64,000 nucleotides of DNA from Angelakisella massiliensis. GTDB lineage: Bacteria; Bacillota; Clostridia; Oscillospirales; Ruminococcaceae. Made by a program: the position numbers and the translations under genes. Positions within the stretch are counted from its first letter, which is position 1. Each line of letters begins with the position of its first letter. Shown here one piece after another: positions 16,492 through 25,033 of the stretch. Under the pieces are notes generated by a model. That model saw only the letters and a program-made list of their open reading frames with translations. It was not told the origin of the DNA and did no database searches. Location: NCBI RefSeq assembly GCF_900104675.1, contig NZ_LT629945.1:1230756-1294755 (forward strand), in the 5' to 3' direction.

Positions 16492-17694
16492 ATGACCAAG
16501 AAGCTGATTTGCCTTGCAATGGCTGCCATGATGATTTTCACAGGCTGCCGCGGCGCTGAGGCTCCCGCTGAATCTGCCCCTGCCTCCACCCCTGCTTCCA
16601 GCACCGGTGAGGCCCCTGCTGAATCTGCCCCTGCCGCAACCGAGAACTTCAAGATCGGTATCATCACCGGTACCGCTTCCCAGGGTGATGAGGAGATCAC
16701 CCAGGCCAACAAGATGAAAGAGAAGTATGGCGATATGATCGTTACCGCCACCTATCCGGATAACTTCACCACCGAGACCGAGACGGTTATTTCCAACGCG
16801 GTGGCCATGGCTTCCGACCCTGACGTCAAGGCCATTGTCTGGTGTCAGGCTGTTCCCGGTACCGCCGCTGCCATCGATAAGGTGCGGGAGACTCGCCCCG
16901 ACATGATCTTTATCGCCGGTACCCCTGGTGAGGACCCTGGCGTTATCGATCCCAAAGCGGACATTGTGCTTCAGGTAGATGAGCCCGGCTGCGGCATCAC
17001 CATTCCTCCCCAGGCCAAGATCCAGGGTGCCAAGACCCTGATCCACTACTCTTTCCCCCGGCACATGAGCTATGCGCTGATCGTTGCCCGCCATGAGAAC
17101 CTGAAAAAGTACTGCGCTGAAAATGGCATCGAGCTGGTGGACGTCACCGCTCCCGATCCCACCGGTGACAGCGGTGTCCCCGGCGCTCAGCAGTTCATCC
17201 TGGAGGACGTTCCGCGCCAGATCGAGAAGTATGGCAAGGACACCGTGTTCTTCACCACTAATTGCAGCATGCAGGAGCCTCTGATCCGCAAGGTCTTTGA
17301 GGAAGGCGCCATCTACACCCTCCAGTGCTGCCCCTCTCCCTTCCATGCCTTCCCCGCGGCGCTGAACATTGATATGTCCGGCCACGAAGCGGATGTCAAC
17401 TACCTGCTGGAGCAGCTGAAGACCAAGGTGGATGAGGCTGGTATGACTGGTCGTGTTTCCACCTGGGGCGTTCCCTGCAATATGCTGTTCATTTCCGCCG
17501 GTGTTGAGTATGCAAAGAAGATCCTGGAAGGCCAGACCAACGGCACTCTGGATGACGCGGTCCTCCGCTCCACCATTCAGGAGTGTGCTGAAGAGTTCTA
17601 TCCCGGCATCCAGATGACTGTGGAGAACTATGAGGAGAACGGAAACTCTGTGGCCAATCACTATCTGGTTATGTCCGACTTCGTTACCTTCTGA
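16492..17694 (+). CDS. DUF3798 family substrate-binding lipoprotein
   Basis: The 400-residue protein has a lipobox (MMIFTGC near residue 18) and an Ala/Pro/Glu-rich repeated linker (APAESAPA twice). The mature part is a periplasmic-binding-protein fold like the BMP/sugar-binding class, beginning FKIGIITGTASQGDEE, and I recognise it as DUF3798. It captures a solute outside the cell for the ABC transporter encoded next. The substrate is not known; BMP relatives bind nucleosides or lipids. ATG follows AAGGAGGAACCTG. The hairpin at 17739 separates it from the ATPase gene, which would raise its expression over the membrane components. Confidence 0.85.
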   Translation: MTKKLICLAMAAMMIFTGCRGAEAPAESAPASTPASSTGEAPAESAPAATENFKIGIITGTASQGDEEITQANKMKEKYGDMIVTATYPDNFTTETETVISNAVAMASDPDVKAIVWCQAVPGTAAAIDKVRETRPDMIFIAGTPGEDPGVIDPKADIVLQVDEPGCGITIPPQAKIQGAKTLIHYSFPRHMSYALIVARHENLKKYCAENGIELVDVTAPDPTGDSGVPGAQQFILEDVPRQIEKYGKDTVFFTTNCSMQEPLIRKVFEEGAIYTLQCCPSPFHAFPAALNIDMSGHEADVNYLLEQLKTKVDEAGMTGRVSTWGVPCNMLFISAGVEYAKKILEGQTNGTLDDAVLRSTIQECAEEFYPGIQMTVENYEENGNSVANHYLVMSDFVTF

Positions 17695-17738
17695 TCCATT
17701 GGCGTATATCCTGAACTCAAAACAGATCTGAACAACAG

Positions 17739-17772
17739 GACCCGCCAGCTGGCTTTTACAGGCTGGCGGGTC
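17739..17772 (+). terminator. Intra-operon hairpin after the binding-protein gene
   Basis: GACCCGCCAGC and GCTGGCGGGTC form an 11-base-pair stem followed by ATTTTG. The T tract is weak, so it likely acts as a partial terminator or 3' stabiliser, as is usual between a binding-protein gene and its transporter genes. Confidence 0.65.
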
Positions 17773-17791
17773 ATTTTGTTGGAGGGTCTGC

Positions 17792-19441
17792 ATGAATAAC
17801 AGAAAAGCAAGTGATAAGGGAGGTATGACATTGGAGCGAAGCTACGTCCTGAAGATGGACAATATCTCCAAGGAATACAGCGGCAACCGGGTGCTCAAGG
17901 GGGTCAGCCTCCAGGTGCGGCCCGGTGAGATCCATGCCCTCATGGGAGAAAACGGTGCGGGCAAATCTACGCTGATGAACATTTTGTTCGGCATGCCGGT
18001 GATCCATTCCACCGGCGGCTTTGAAGGCACCATTGAGGTGGATGGTCAGCCGGTGAAGATTGATACGCCTGTCAAGGCCATGGAGCTGGGCATTGGCATG
18101 GTCCATCAGGAATTTATGCTGATTCCCGGTTTTACCGTCACCGAGAATATCAAAATTGGCCGGGAACTGAGCCATCCCAATCTGGTCAGCAGGCTGGTGG
18201 GAAAAAGTATGGAGATCCTGGATCGGGCAGCCATGAAAAAGGATGCTCAGGCGGCGCTGGACACCATTGGCCTCAAGCTTTCCCCCAGTCAGAAGGTGGG
18301 AGGGCTGCCGGTAGGCTATATGCAGTTTGTGGAGATCGCCCGTGAAATCGACAAGACCGGTATCAAGCTGCTGGTATTCGACGAGCCGACGGCGGTGCTT
18401 ACCGAGAGTGAGGCTGCCCGTTTGCTGGAGACGATGAAAGTGATTGCCTCCCGGGGAATCGCCATTATCTTTATCACCCACCGTCTGGATGAGGTGATGG
18501 AGGTGGCAGACAGTCTGACGGTATTGCGTGACGGCGAGTTTGTGGCCCGCCGGGAGATCGCCGAGACCAGCGTGGTGGAGATCGCCGAGCTGATGATCGG
18601 ACGCAAGGTGGAGAAACTGGTGGAGGACCAGGGGGAGGATACCCGTGTCCTTTCTGACGACAACATTGCCGTCAGCCTGCGCAACTATGTGGTACATATG
18701 CCCGGCGAGCTGGTCAAGGGCGTTGATCTGGACATCCGCAAAGGGGAGATCTTCGGCATCGGCGGTCTGGCAGGCCAGGGCAAGCTGGGTATTCCCAACG
18801 GCATCATGGGATTATATACCGCGTCAGGTGAGGTGCGGGTCAACGGAGAGCTGCTGGATCTGAGCCGTTTGGGTGAAGCGCTCCACCATAAGGTGGCCTT
18901 TGTTTCCGAGGACCGCCGGGGCGTGGGCCTGCTGCTGGATGAAAGCATTGAAAAGAATATTGTTTTCTCCGCCATGCAGGTGAACAATGACTTTTTCCAC
19001 AAGTATGGATGGATTCGCCTCCACAATGGCAGCGCCACCCGGCGTCATGCCGAGGAAATGGTCAAGAAGCTGGATATCCGCTGCACCGGCATCCGTCAAA
19101 TGGCGGGACGCCTTTCCGGCGGCAATCAGCAGAAAGTATGTCTGGCCCGGGCGCTGACCTTGAATCCCGAAATCCTGTTTGTATCGGAACCTACCCGAGG
19201 CATCGATATCGGCGCCAAAAAGCTGGTGCTGGAATATTTGGTGAAGCTCAACCGGGAGCAGGGAATGACCGTTATTGTTGTTTCCTCCGAGCTGGCGGAG
19301 CTGCGGTCAGTCTGTGACCGGATCGCCATTGTGTCCGACGGCCGCCTGGCCAGCATCCTGAAGCCCGATGATTCCGACGCCGATTTTGGCCTGGCAATGT
19401 CCGGCGGTCTCAAGCAAGGAGGTGGACAGCGTGCGGGATAA
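17792..19441 (+). CDS. ABC transporter double ATP-binding protein (sugar/nucleoside type)
   Basis: The 549-residue protein has two fused nucleotide-binding domains in the manner of RbsA/BMP-type transporters. The first has Walker A GENGAGKSTLMN and a signature region reading VGYMQFVEIAREID with Walker B LLVFDEPTAVL; the second has the degenerate first loop GGLAGQGKLG, signature LSGGNQQKVCLARAL and Walker B ILFVSEPTRGID. It powers uptake through the two permeases that follow. ATG 17792 has GGAGGG at good distance; a TTG at 17831 is an alternative start. The 3' end overlaps the next gene by 11 bases. Confidence 0.9.
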   Translation: MNNRKASDKGGMTLERSYVLKMDNISKEYSGNRVLKGVSLQVRPGEIHALMGENGAGKSTLMNILFGMPVIHSTGGFEGTIEVDGQPVKIDTPVKAMELGIGMVHQEFMLIPGFTVTENIKIGRELSHPNLVSRLVGKSMEILDRAAMKKDAQAALDTIGLKLSPSQKVGGLPVGYMQFVEIAREIDKTGIKLLVFDEPTAVLTESEAARLLETMKVIASRGIAIIFITHRLDEVMEVADSLTVLRDGEFVARREIAETSVVEIAELMIGRKVEKLVEDQGEDTRVLSDDNIAVSLRNYVVHMPGELVKGVDLDIRKGEIFGIGGLAGQGKLGIPNGIMGLYTASGEVRVNGELLDLSRLGEALHHKVAFVSEDRRGVGLLLDESIEKNIVFSAMQVNNDFFHKYGWIRLHNGSATRRHAEEMVKKLDIRCTGIRQMAGRLSGGNQQKVCLARALTLNPEILFVSEPTRGIDIGAKKLVLEYLVKLNREQGMTVIVVSSELAELRSVCDRIAIVSDGRLASILKPDDSDADFGLAMSGGLKQGGGQRAG

Positions 19442-20519
19442 CGCAAAAGTATTGGTCCGGCAGGTGGGTCTGCCCCGCATTATCATCGCGGGATTCTTCC
19501 TGCTGCTGCTGGTGGCGGCAGGAGGCTTCCAGATGGATCTGCTCCAGCTGTGCAGCGACTTCCTCCGCCGCTGGGGTATGTATGGCGTGCTGGTGTTGGC
19601 GATGGTGCCGGCTGTTCAGTGCGGCATCGGCCTGAACTTTGGTATCTCCATGGGTATTGTGGGCGGCCTGTTGGGCGGACTGATCGTCGTTGAGTTCCGT
19701 CTGGCCAACATTCCCGCCCTGGTGGCGGTCCATCCGCTGCTGGCCCAGTGGGTGGGTATTCTCATCGCCATCCTCATTGGCGTTGTATTGGCTGCCGGAA
19801 TCGGCTGGCTGTATGCTCTGCTGCTCAACCGGGTCAAGGGGTCTGAAATGACGGTGACCACCTATGTAGGCTTTTCCATCATCGCCTTCATGAATATCCT
19901 GTGGACCATCCTTCCCTTCCAGAGTGGTGAGCTGATCTACCCCAACGCCGGTCAGGGACTGCGGAATACCATCTCCCTGGCGGATTCCTATTCCGGTGTT
20001 ATGAACAACACCTTCGCCATCACAATCGGTTCCCTCACCATTCCAACCGGCTTGCTGCTGTTCTTCTTCCTTATGTGCCTGCTGGTGTGGCTGTTTATGC
20101 GCTCCAAAACCGGCGAGGCCATGAGCGCCGCCGGCGCCAACCCCAATTTCGCCCGGGCCAACGGCATCAATGTCAACCGGATGCGGTTGGTAGGCACCAT
20201 TCTTTCCACCGTTCTGGCGGCTGTGGGCATTCTGGTTTATGCCCAGGGCTTCGGTTTCATGCAGCTGTATAACGGTCCCATGATGATGGGCTTTACCTCT
20301 GTGGCAGCGGTCCTCATCGGCGGTGCTTCTCCCCGCAAGGCCCGCATTTCTCATGTGCTCATCGGTACCTTCCTGTTCCAGAGCATCATGGCTCTGGCGC
20401 TGCCGGTGGCCAATCAGTTCATCCCCGAGAGCAACCTCTCCGAGGTGATGAGACTGATCATTTCCAACGGCATCATCATCTATGCCCTCACGCAGACAGG
20501 AGGTGGCGACCGTGAATAA
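19431..20519 (+). CDS. ABC transporter permease (first)
   Basis: This 362-residue membrane protein has about eight to ten hydrophobic segments and the BPD_transp_2-type pattern, with GAEAMSAAGANPNFARANGIN-like loop (here GEAMSAAGANPNFARANG) before a conserved TM pair and GGASPRKARISHVLIGTFLFQ near the end. It forms the pore with the second permease. GTG 19431 is chosen because AAGGAGGTGG lies just upstream inside the ATPase gene; an upstream start at 19368 would have no ribosome site and deep overlap. It overlaps both neighbours, showing tight coupling. Confidence 0.85.
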   Translation: MRDNAKVLVRQVGLPRIIIAGFFLLLLVAAGGFQMDLLQLCSDFLRRWGMYGVLVLAMVPAVQCGIGLNFGISMGIVGGLLGGLIVVEFRLANIPALVAVHPLLAQWVGILIAILIGVVLAAGIGWLYALLLNRVKGSEMTVTTYVGFSIIAFMNILWTILPFQSGELIYPNAGQGLRNTISLADSYSGVMNNTFAITIGSLTIPTGLLLFFFLMCLLVWLFMRSKTGEAMSAAGANPNFARANGINVNRMRLVGTILSTVLAAVGILVYAQGFGFMQLYNGPMMMGFTSVAAVLIGGASPRKARISHVLIGTFLFQSIMALALPVANQFIPESNLSEVMRLIISNGIIIYALTQTGGGDRE

Positions 20520-22014
20520 AAGAAAGATCATGGATCAGCTCTTTGAACAGAAGGTAGTCATTCTGTTTGTGATTTTGTGTGTGCTGACCATCATCGCTTC
20601 CAAACAGCCGCTGACCTTTGTGGCAAATGAGCTGTTTACCCGTATCGCCCGAAACTCTTTTTTGGTGCTGGCTCTGATCATCCCGGTGCTGGCCGGTATG
20701 GGACTGAACTTCGGCATCGTCATCGGCGCCATGGCGGCGCAGATCGCCGTTTTCCTCACCACCCACTGGGGCTTTGTGGGCATCGGCGGATTTTTGCTCA
20801 CCGCGCTGCTGGCTACTCCTATGGCGGTATTTTTCGGTTTCCTGGTAGGCAAGCTGTTCAACAAAGCCAAGGGCTCCGAGATGATCTGCGGTCTGGTGCT
20901 GGGCTACTTTGCCGACGGTCTGTACCAGCTGCTGTTCCTGTTCATCTTCGGCGGTGTTATTCCCATCAATAACCCCAAGCTGATGATCGCTACCGGTGTG
21001 GGCGTCAAGAACACCATCGACCTGAAGGATACCATCAAGTATTCTCTGGACACCGTTCCCATGCTCACCATTGTGGAGATCGGCTTTTACATTGTGGTGG
21101 CGGCCATTGTCCTTTCCGCCCTCATCAAGCTGATTCAGAAACAGCCGGTCAACTGGAAAAAATCTTTGATTTCCCTGGTGGTGGCCGGTGCGGTTTATGC
21201 CGTTACCTTTATCCCCGCGGTGGAGAGCTTTTTGGCCGCCGACCGTCTGCTGCTTCTGTGGGCGGTGGAACTGTGGATCGCCATTGTGCTGGTTTGGCAG
21301 ATTGCAAAATTCCTCTGGCTCAAGGTCATCCGCAAGGAAGACGTGAATGTCAAACGGACTTTGGCCATCTGCGTTGCGGCGGTGCTGGTTTATGCCATTA
21401 CCTACATTCCCGCTGTATATGAGATCCTCATCTATGTGCGGCTGCCTGTGATGACCTACCTGTGCATTGCCGGCCTGTGTCTGTTCAATACCGTTCTGAT
21501 GCGTACCCGTTTGGGCCAGAATATGCGCACAGTGGGACAGAGCCGCGTGGTGGCAAACGCGGCGGGCATCAATGTGGACCGTACCCGTATCACCGCTATG
21601 ATCTTTTCCACCGTTCTGGCCAGCTGGGGTCAGCTGATTTTCCTGCAGAACGTGGGTACCTTCTCCACCTATGGCGCGCACACCCAGGTGGGTCAGTTCG
21701 CCATTGCCGCGCTGCTGGTGGGCGGTGCTTCAGTCCAGAAGGCCACCAACAAACAGGCGATTCTGGGCGTGGTGCTGTTCCATACCCTGTTTATCGTGGC
21801 GCCGCTGGCAGGCAAGGAGCTGTTCGGCAACGCCATGATCGGTGAGTATTTCCGCGTCTTTGTCTCCTATGGCGTTATTGCTCTGGCTCTGGCCATGCAC
21901 GCCTGGAAGAAGGTGGCCAAAGTGGGACCCTCCACTGAATTTGCCCCCGCTTCTGCCGGTGCTCTGGGTGGCGGATCTTCCGCTTCTGCCGCCTCCGGTG
22001 GAACAGCGGGATAA
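20512..22014 (+). CDS. ABC transporter permease (second)
   Basis: The 500-residue permease is longer than its partner but shares its plan, including the loop VANAAGINVDRTRI and VGGASVQKATNKQAI near the end, which matches GGASPRKARIS of the first permease. An extra central hydrophobic region (about residues 190-310) makes it longer. The C-terminal tail is rich in Gly, Ala and Ser (GGGSSASAASGG) and probably unfolded. GTG 20512 follows ACAGGAGGTGG inside the first permease gene, with 8 bases of overlap. A terminator follows. Confidence 0.85.
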   Translation: MNKRKIMDQLFEQKVVILFVILCVLTIIASKQPLTFVANELFTRIARNSFLVLALIIPVLAGMGLNFGIVIGAMAAQIAVFLTTHWGFVGIGGFLLTALLATPMAVFFGFLVGKLFNKAKGSEMICGLVLGYFADGLYQLLFLFIFGGVIPINNPKLMIATGVGVKNTIDLKDTIKYSLDTVPMLTIVEIGFYIVVAAIVLSALIKLIQKQPVNWKKSLISLVVAGAVYAVTFIPAVESFLAADRLLLLWAVELWIAIVLVWQIAKFLWLKVIRKEDVNVKRTLAICVAAVLVYAITYIPAVYEILIYVRLPVMTYLCIAGLCLFNTVLMRTRLGQNMRTVGQSRVVANAAGINVDRTRITAMIFSTVLASWGQLIFLQNVGTFSTYGAHTQVGQFAIAALLVGGASVQKATNKQAILGVVLFHTLFIVAPLAGKELFGNAMIGEYFRVFVSYGVIALALAMHAWKKVAKVGPSTEFAPASAGALGGGSSASAASGGTAG

Positions 22015-22056
22015 GGTGCTTTTTGGGACCCGTTTTAACACCATATTCCAAAAGTA

Positions 22057-22100
22057 AAAACCAGCCGCTGCTTTCCAAAAAGGAAACAGCGGCTGGTTTC
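22057..22100 (+). terminator. Terminator of the DUF3798 ABC operon
   Basis: AACCAGCCGCTG.CTTTCC pairs with GGAAA.CAGCGGCTGGTT, with A residues before and TTT after the stem. Confidence 0.88.
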
Positions 22101-22229
22101 AGTGTCGGTATGCTTTAGTGAAACAGTACTCCCAGCTTAGCTGGGGGCCCAGACGGGCAAAGACCTTTGTGAAGCAGGCCCGACTTTTCTCCGTCAGCGA
22201 AAAAGCCTGACGATTTTTCACAGTGAGCC

Positions 22230-22481
22230 TCAGCCCTTCAGACCCCGTGCCTGACGGTCCATGTCCTCAATAACGATATCATAGATTTCTCCCAGGGTAG
22301 CGCAGTATTCCAACACCTTCCAGGGTTCGTTGGTGTGGTAATGAATCTTGATCAGATCCTCATCACCTACTGCCAGCAGACAATCTCCCGCAAAATTTTC
22401 TGTAAAGTAGTCGTTGATCGCGTCCTCATCAAGATTTTCGCCCTCAATGAGCAGCTGAGTATCATATTTATATTGGAGCAT
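22230..22481 (-). CDS. Stand-alone FakA/DAK C-terminal-like domain protein (83 aa)
   Basis: The sequence YKYDTQLLIEGENLDEDAIN, then GDCLLAVGDEDLIKIHYHTN and PWKVLEYCATLGEIYDIVIED, matches the C-terminal domain of FakA-like fatty-acid kinases (the DegV/DhaK-associated domain), but here it stands alone. FakA proteins phosphorylate fatty acids bound by DegV-type FakB proteins; the short form lacks the ATP-binding DhaL part and cannot be a kinase by itself. ATG 22481 after GGAAAGGGG gives the conserved start MLQYKYDTQ; the open frame upstream is not conserved-looking. It may bind or regulate a DegV/FakA partner encoded elsewhere. Confidence 0.75.
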   Translation of the reverse strand: MLQYKYDTQLLIEGENLDEDAINDYFTENFAGDCLLAVGDEDLIKIHYHTNEPWKVLEYCATLGEIYDIVIEDMDRQARGLKG

Positions 22482-22679
22482 ACTGTTTTCCCCTTTCCAT
22501 GATTTTTTCTTTATCTTACAACATCGTATGGTACTTTTCAAGATGAATCCTGCCGGAGAGGCAGTCTGGGAGCAAGAGAAAAGAGAATATGAGGCGGACA
22601 GCAGCAGACCCCGGACTAAAGTGCAAAAAGGGCAGTGATGAATCCCATGGAAAAAAGCCTGAAGCAAAAGGGAAAAGGC

Positions 22680-22708
22680 TTGACAATAAAAGTTTGCAAT
22701 GATACAAT
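22680..22708 (+). promoter_or_regulatory. Promoter of tRNA-Ala
   Basis: TTGACA (22680-22685) and TACAAT (22703-22708) are 17 bases apart, about 38 bases before the tRNA 5' end. Confidence 0.8.
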
Positions 22709-22745
22709 ATACAAGCACGTTATGAGACGTGTTCCAATAAAATGT

Positions 22746-22821
22746 GGGCCCGTAGCTTAGCTGGGAAAGCGCTGCGTTCGCATCGCAGAGACCGAGGGTT
22801 CGAATCCCTTCGGGTCCACCA
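22746..22821 (+). tRNA. tRNA-Ala (anticodon CGC)
   Basis: The 76-base sequence folds as a full cloverleaf with encoded CCA. The acceptor stem GGGCCCG/CGGGTCC includes the G3-U70 pair that identifies alanine tRNAs. The anticodon loop TTCGCAT gives anticodon CGC, reading GCG. The T arm is GAGGG-TTCGAAT-CCCTT and the D arm GCTT...AAGC. The tRNA is intact, and mobile DNA follows it directly. Confidence 0.95.
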
Positions 22822-22830
22822 TAAAATCAA

Positions 22831-22876
22831 AACGGTATAGATGCCACTGGCGAAAAGCCAGTGGCATCAACCGTTT
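22831..22876 (+). terminator. Hairpin after tRNA-Ala
   Basis: GATGCCACTGGC pairs with GCCAGTGGCATC, extended by AACGGT/ACCGTT outside a small bulge. There is no immediate T tract, although TTTTT occurs seven bases later. It may be the tRNA terminator. Confidence 0.6.
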
Positions 22877-22937
22877 CCGGGCTTTTTCAGCTCAAAAATT
22901 CACGGATGATTCCATAGATGCCAACCGCTGTTTCCCC

Positions 22938-22962
22938 CTAACTGGTGGGATTCGAACCCCCT
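22938..22962 (-). repeat. tRNA 3'-end-like fragment (possible attachment-site scar)
   Basis: On the minus strand GGTTCGAATCCCACCAGT reads like a T loop plus 3' arm of a tRNA, yet no matching anticodon arm precedes it. Such isolated fragments are often left by integration into tRNA genes. Confidence 0.4.
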
Positions 22963-22995
22963 CTTCTCGGAGGTTGGCAAAACCAGAAACCATGT

Positions 22996-23035
22996 AGCGC
23001 CCTTTTTGAAGCATCAATTTTCAAAAAGGGCGCTA
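22996..23035 (+). terminator. Terminator-like hairpin in the mobile block
   Basis: AGCGCCCTTTTTGA pairs with TTCAAAAAGGGCGCT and is followed by ATTTTT. A second similar hairpin (GCGCCCTTTTTG...CAAAAAGGGC) lies at 23104-23141, just before the next gene. The stretch 22877-23161 otherwise holds no supportable gene. Confidence 0.65.
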
Positions 23036-23161
23036 TTTTTCTATCAATAGAATACACAAAATTTGAGGCGTCAATTTGTTGGTCACGACGGGCCATCAGA
23101 TTGGCGCCCTTTTTGCTTTCAGACAAATTCAAAAAGGGCACTAAATATCAGGAGGTAGTAA

Positions 23162-23836
23162 ATGAACCGAGAACAGTTTTTTCAGGAGCTTCGCACCGCT
23201 CTCCACCGTGAGGGATTCACTCCGCAGCCGGAACAGGATGAATTGCTTCCTGTGGAGTGGGATGGTCTCCCCCTCTGCCGGATCACAGCGGACGGAGGCG
23301 TTCGCTACTGGCAGGAGGATGTAGCGACGCCGGAACGGGAACGAGCCTGTGAGCGAGCCACCGATCTGGCCTGCACCGTGCGGGAGTACATGACGCTGCT
23401 GGAACAGGCTCCGCCCCTGCAAGCCCAGAGCCTGACCGGTGACTACCGCCTGCTGGCTGACTTCAACGGAGCCGTGCTGGCTGCCCATCCCACCCGGCTT
23501 GGCGTCCAATTCGTCACATGGGACTGGAGCTTCGACCGCACAGGTCTCAACCAGGGCAATTACTTTCAGGAAAACTATGCAGGTGCCAAGCAGGACTTCG
23601 CCATCCGCGCCGGCCTCATTTCCAAACAGCAAATCTTCAATCAGGAGCAGCTTATCGAAATCTACCGGTGCTGCTCTGACACCTTAGACGCTGGTTATGA
23701 CTTGACTGCCGAGCAGGAAAAGTGCATACGGGGCGTTCAGGAGCAGATTGCCATTGCAGCTCCCGATGCTCTGGAGCGCATAAGAGAGCAGGAGCAACAC
23801 CCCATGGAACCCTACAACCAGGAACCGATCATGTAA
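23162..23836 (+). CDS. Hypothetical protein of the mobile block (224 aa)
   Basis: The protein is acidic and soluble-looking, with an N-terminal NREQFFQELRTALHREGFTPQP segment, a central VQFVTWDWSFDRTGLNQGNYF block and a C-terminal helical part. Proteins of this style occur in accessory regions of clostridial conjugative elements, where their role is unknown. ATG follows CAGGAGGTAGTAA. A strong terminator comes right after the stop. I do not recognise a functional domain. Confidence 0.6.
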   Translation: MNREQFFQELRTALHREGFTPQPEQDELLPVEWDGLPLCRITADGGVRYWQEDVATPERERACERATDLACTVREYMTLLEQAPPLQAQSLTGDYRLLADFNGAVLAAHPTRLGVQFVTWDWSFDRTGLNQGNYFQENYAGAKQDFAIRAGLISKQQIFNQEQLIEIYRCCSDTLDAGYDLTAEQEKCIRGVQEQIAIAAPDALERIREQEQHPMEPYNQEPIM

Positions 23837-23843
23837 TATTCAG

Positions 23844-23881
23844 GCGCCGGAGTTTTAGAAATAAGACTCCGGCGCTTTTTT
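23844..23881 (+). terminator. Terminator after the 224-aa hypothetical gene
   Basis: GCGCCGGAGT pairs with ACTCCGGCGC and is followed by six T residues. Confidence 0.92.
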
Positions 23882-23912
23882 ATTGCCTCAAACCAGACAG
23901 GAGGATTGAAGA

Positions 23913-24356
23913 TTGGATCAAAAGAACGAACAAAAAGCGCCGCTGCGCATCAAAAACCTGGCTGAGTTGAAACGCTGTATCCGCCCCGGGACAGAGTTGG
24001 TGGCAACCAGCCATAGCAAGCACCCTACCCTGGTCGGGCTTGTACGGGTGGTGACTGAGGTTCAGACCAACGCTTACTATTCCGTGGTCAAGGATCAGCC
24101 GACTCATCAGTATTCGACCTGTAATTACGGGAAGGGATTCCGCTCTGATTTCGAAAAGGCATCCAACTATTTATTTGAGGGCACGACCATCAAGGTTCTT
24201 GACCGTAGAAGCGGTGATAACAGCGTGCTGTACGAAATGGAGCTTTATCCGGGCGAATGCCTTATGCCCGGCCAGAAAAGCGATACGGAGGAGAATGAGG
24301 GAATCAGGGAAGACGATTGCGAAATCAAGCAGAAAGGGATGGGCATGACCTTATGA
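23913..24356 (+). CDS. Hypothetical protein of the mobile block (147 aa)
   Basis: The protein of 147 residues has a basic N-terminal half (IKNLAELKRCIRPGTELVAT) and a central strand-rich part; the C-terminus is charged. The GTELVATSHSKHPTLVGLVRVV stretch could form a small beta barrel. It uses TTG 23913 after GGAGGATTGAAGA as start. It overlaps the next gene by four bases, so the two are co-translated. No known function. Confidence 0.55.
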   Translation: MDQKNEQKAPLRIKNLAELKRCIRPGTELVATSHSKHPTLVGLVRVVTEVQTNAYYSVVKDQPTHQYSTCNYGKGFRSDFEKASNYLFEGTTIKVLDRRSGDNSVLYEMELYPGECLMPGQKSDTEENEGIREDDCEIKQKGMGMTL

Positions 24357-25033
24357 CACGCTACTTCATGCGGGATACACCGCTGTGCCAGATGGAACAG
24401 CAGATGATGACCCCGCCCTATTTCAAGCCCAGAGGCCATGGCCGATACTATCCCGGTTTTCAATATAGCAGAGATGACATGGAGTGCCCATACTGCATGA
24501 ACTTCAGACGCAATCATCCCTGCCCTTTGGAGCAGTGCGTCTGTCTGGATGAACGGATCGTGGCTGGTGCGATTGACCTCAACGAGTTTGTCAGGGATTG
24601 CTTCTTCCCTGAAGCTGGAGCGCAGCTTCAGGCCCGGTTAGAGAGGAGTTTCAATGGCTGCTCCATTGAATTTTTCCTGAGCGATAGTCATCGTGAGCGC
24701 TGGCAGCACTGGCGTGAGCGCTGTTTTCGAATGCCGAACCGTAACCTGGCCGCACTGTTTCTTCTCACGGCGTATGGGGACATCTGGCGCAGGATGATCT
24801 GGAAGTTTGATGCCAGTGGGTTTGACTTCCAATCTGTCCAGCTCGCCGGCATCCAACCGGAGCTGTACAGTGTTTATCAGGCGGCCAAAGCCATCTCCAC
24901 CGGCAGCCGCAATATCACTCTTGCCGATCTCGCATCCCCCGAATTGGTCACAGATGAGGCGTTCCACCTGATTGTCTGCGCTCTGCTTCTGGCCAAGTAC
25001 GGAGATGCGATTTTGAATTTTGAAGGAAAGTAA
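24353..25033 (+). CDS. Hypothetical Cys-containing protein of the mobile block (226 aa)
   Basis: The 226-residue protein contains a four-cysteine stretch (MECPYCMNF...HPCPLEQCVCLDE, near residues 43-65) that may bind a metal. The remainder is helical and rich in aromatic and basic residues (HRERWQHWRERCFRM). ATG 24353 overlaps the stop of the previous gene. Its stop codon coincides with the point where the neighbouring ABC exporter gene is broken, so the right end of the insertion is here. Function unknown. Confidence 0.55.
   Translation: MTRYFMRDTPLCQMEQQMMTPPYFKPRGHGRYYPGFQYSRDDMECPYCMNFRRNHPCPLEQCVCLDERIVAGAIDLNEFVRDCFFPEAGAQLQARLERSFNGCSIEFFLSDSHRERWQHWRERCFRMPNRNLAALFLLTAYGDIWRRMIWKFDASGFDFQSVQLAGIQPELYSVYQAAKAISTGSRNITLADLASPELVTDEAFHLIVCALLLAKYGDAILNFEGK

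Noticed and set aside
16423-17793. Long minus-strand frame of about 450 codons opposite the DUF3798 gene
   Set aside because: It is a mirror of the codon pattern of the real gene on the plus strand; it has no ribosome site, no domain and a His/Gly-rich nonsense composition.
22100-22229. Palindrome CCCAGCTTAGCTGGG after the ABC operon as a riboswitch or tRNA
   Set aside because: It lies downstream of the operon, lacks a cloverleaf and matches no riboswitch I know.
22938-23141. Minus-strand frame of 67 codons ending ...GGSNPTS
   Set aside because: The end is a translated tRNA-like fragment and the frame crosses two hairpins; it is not a real protein.
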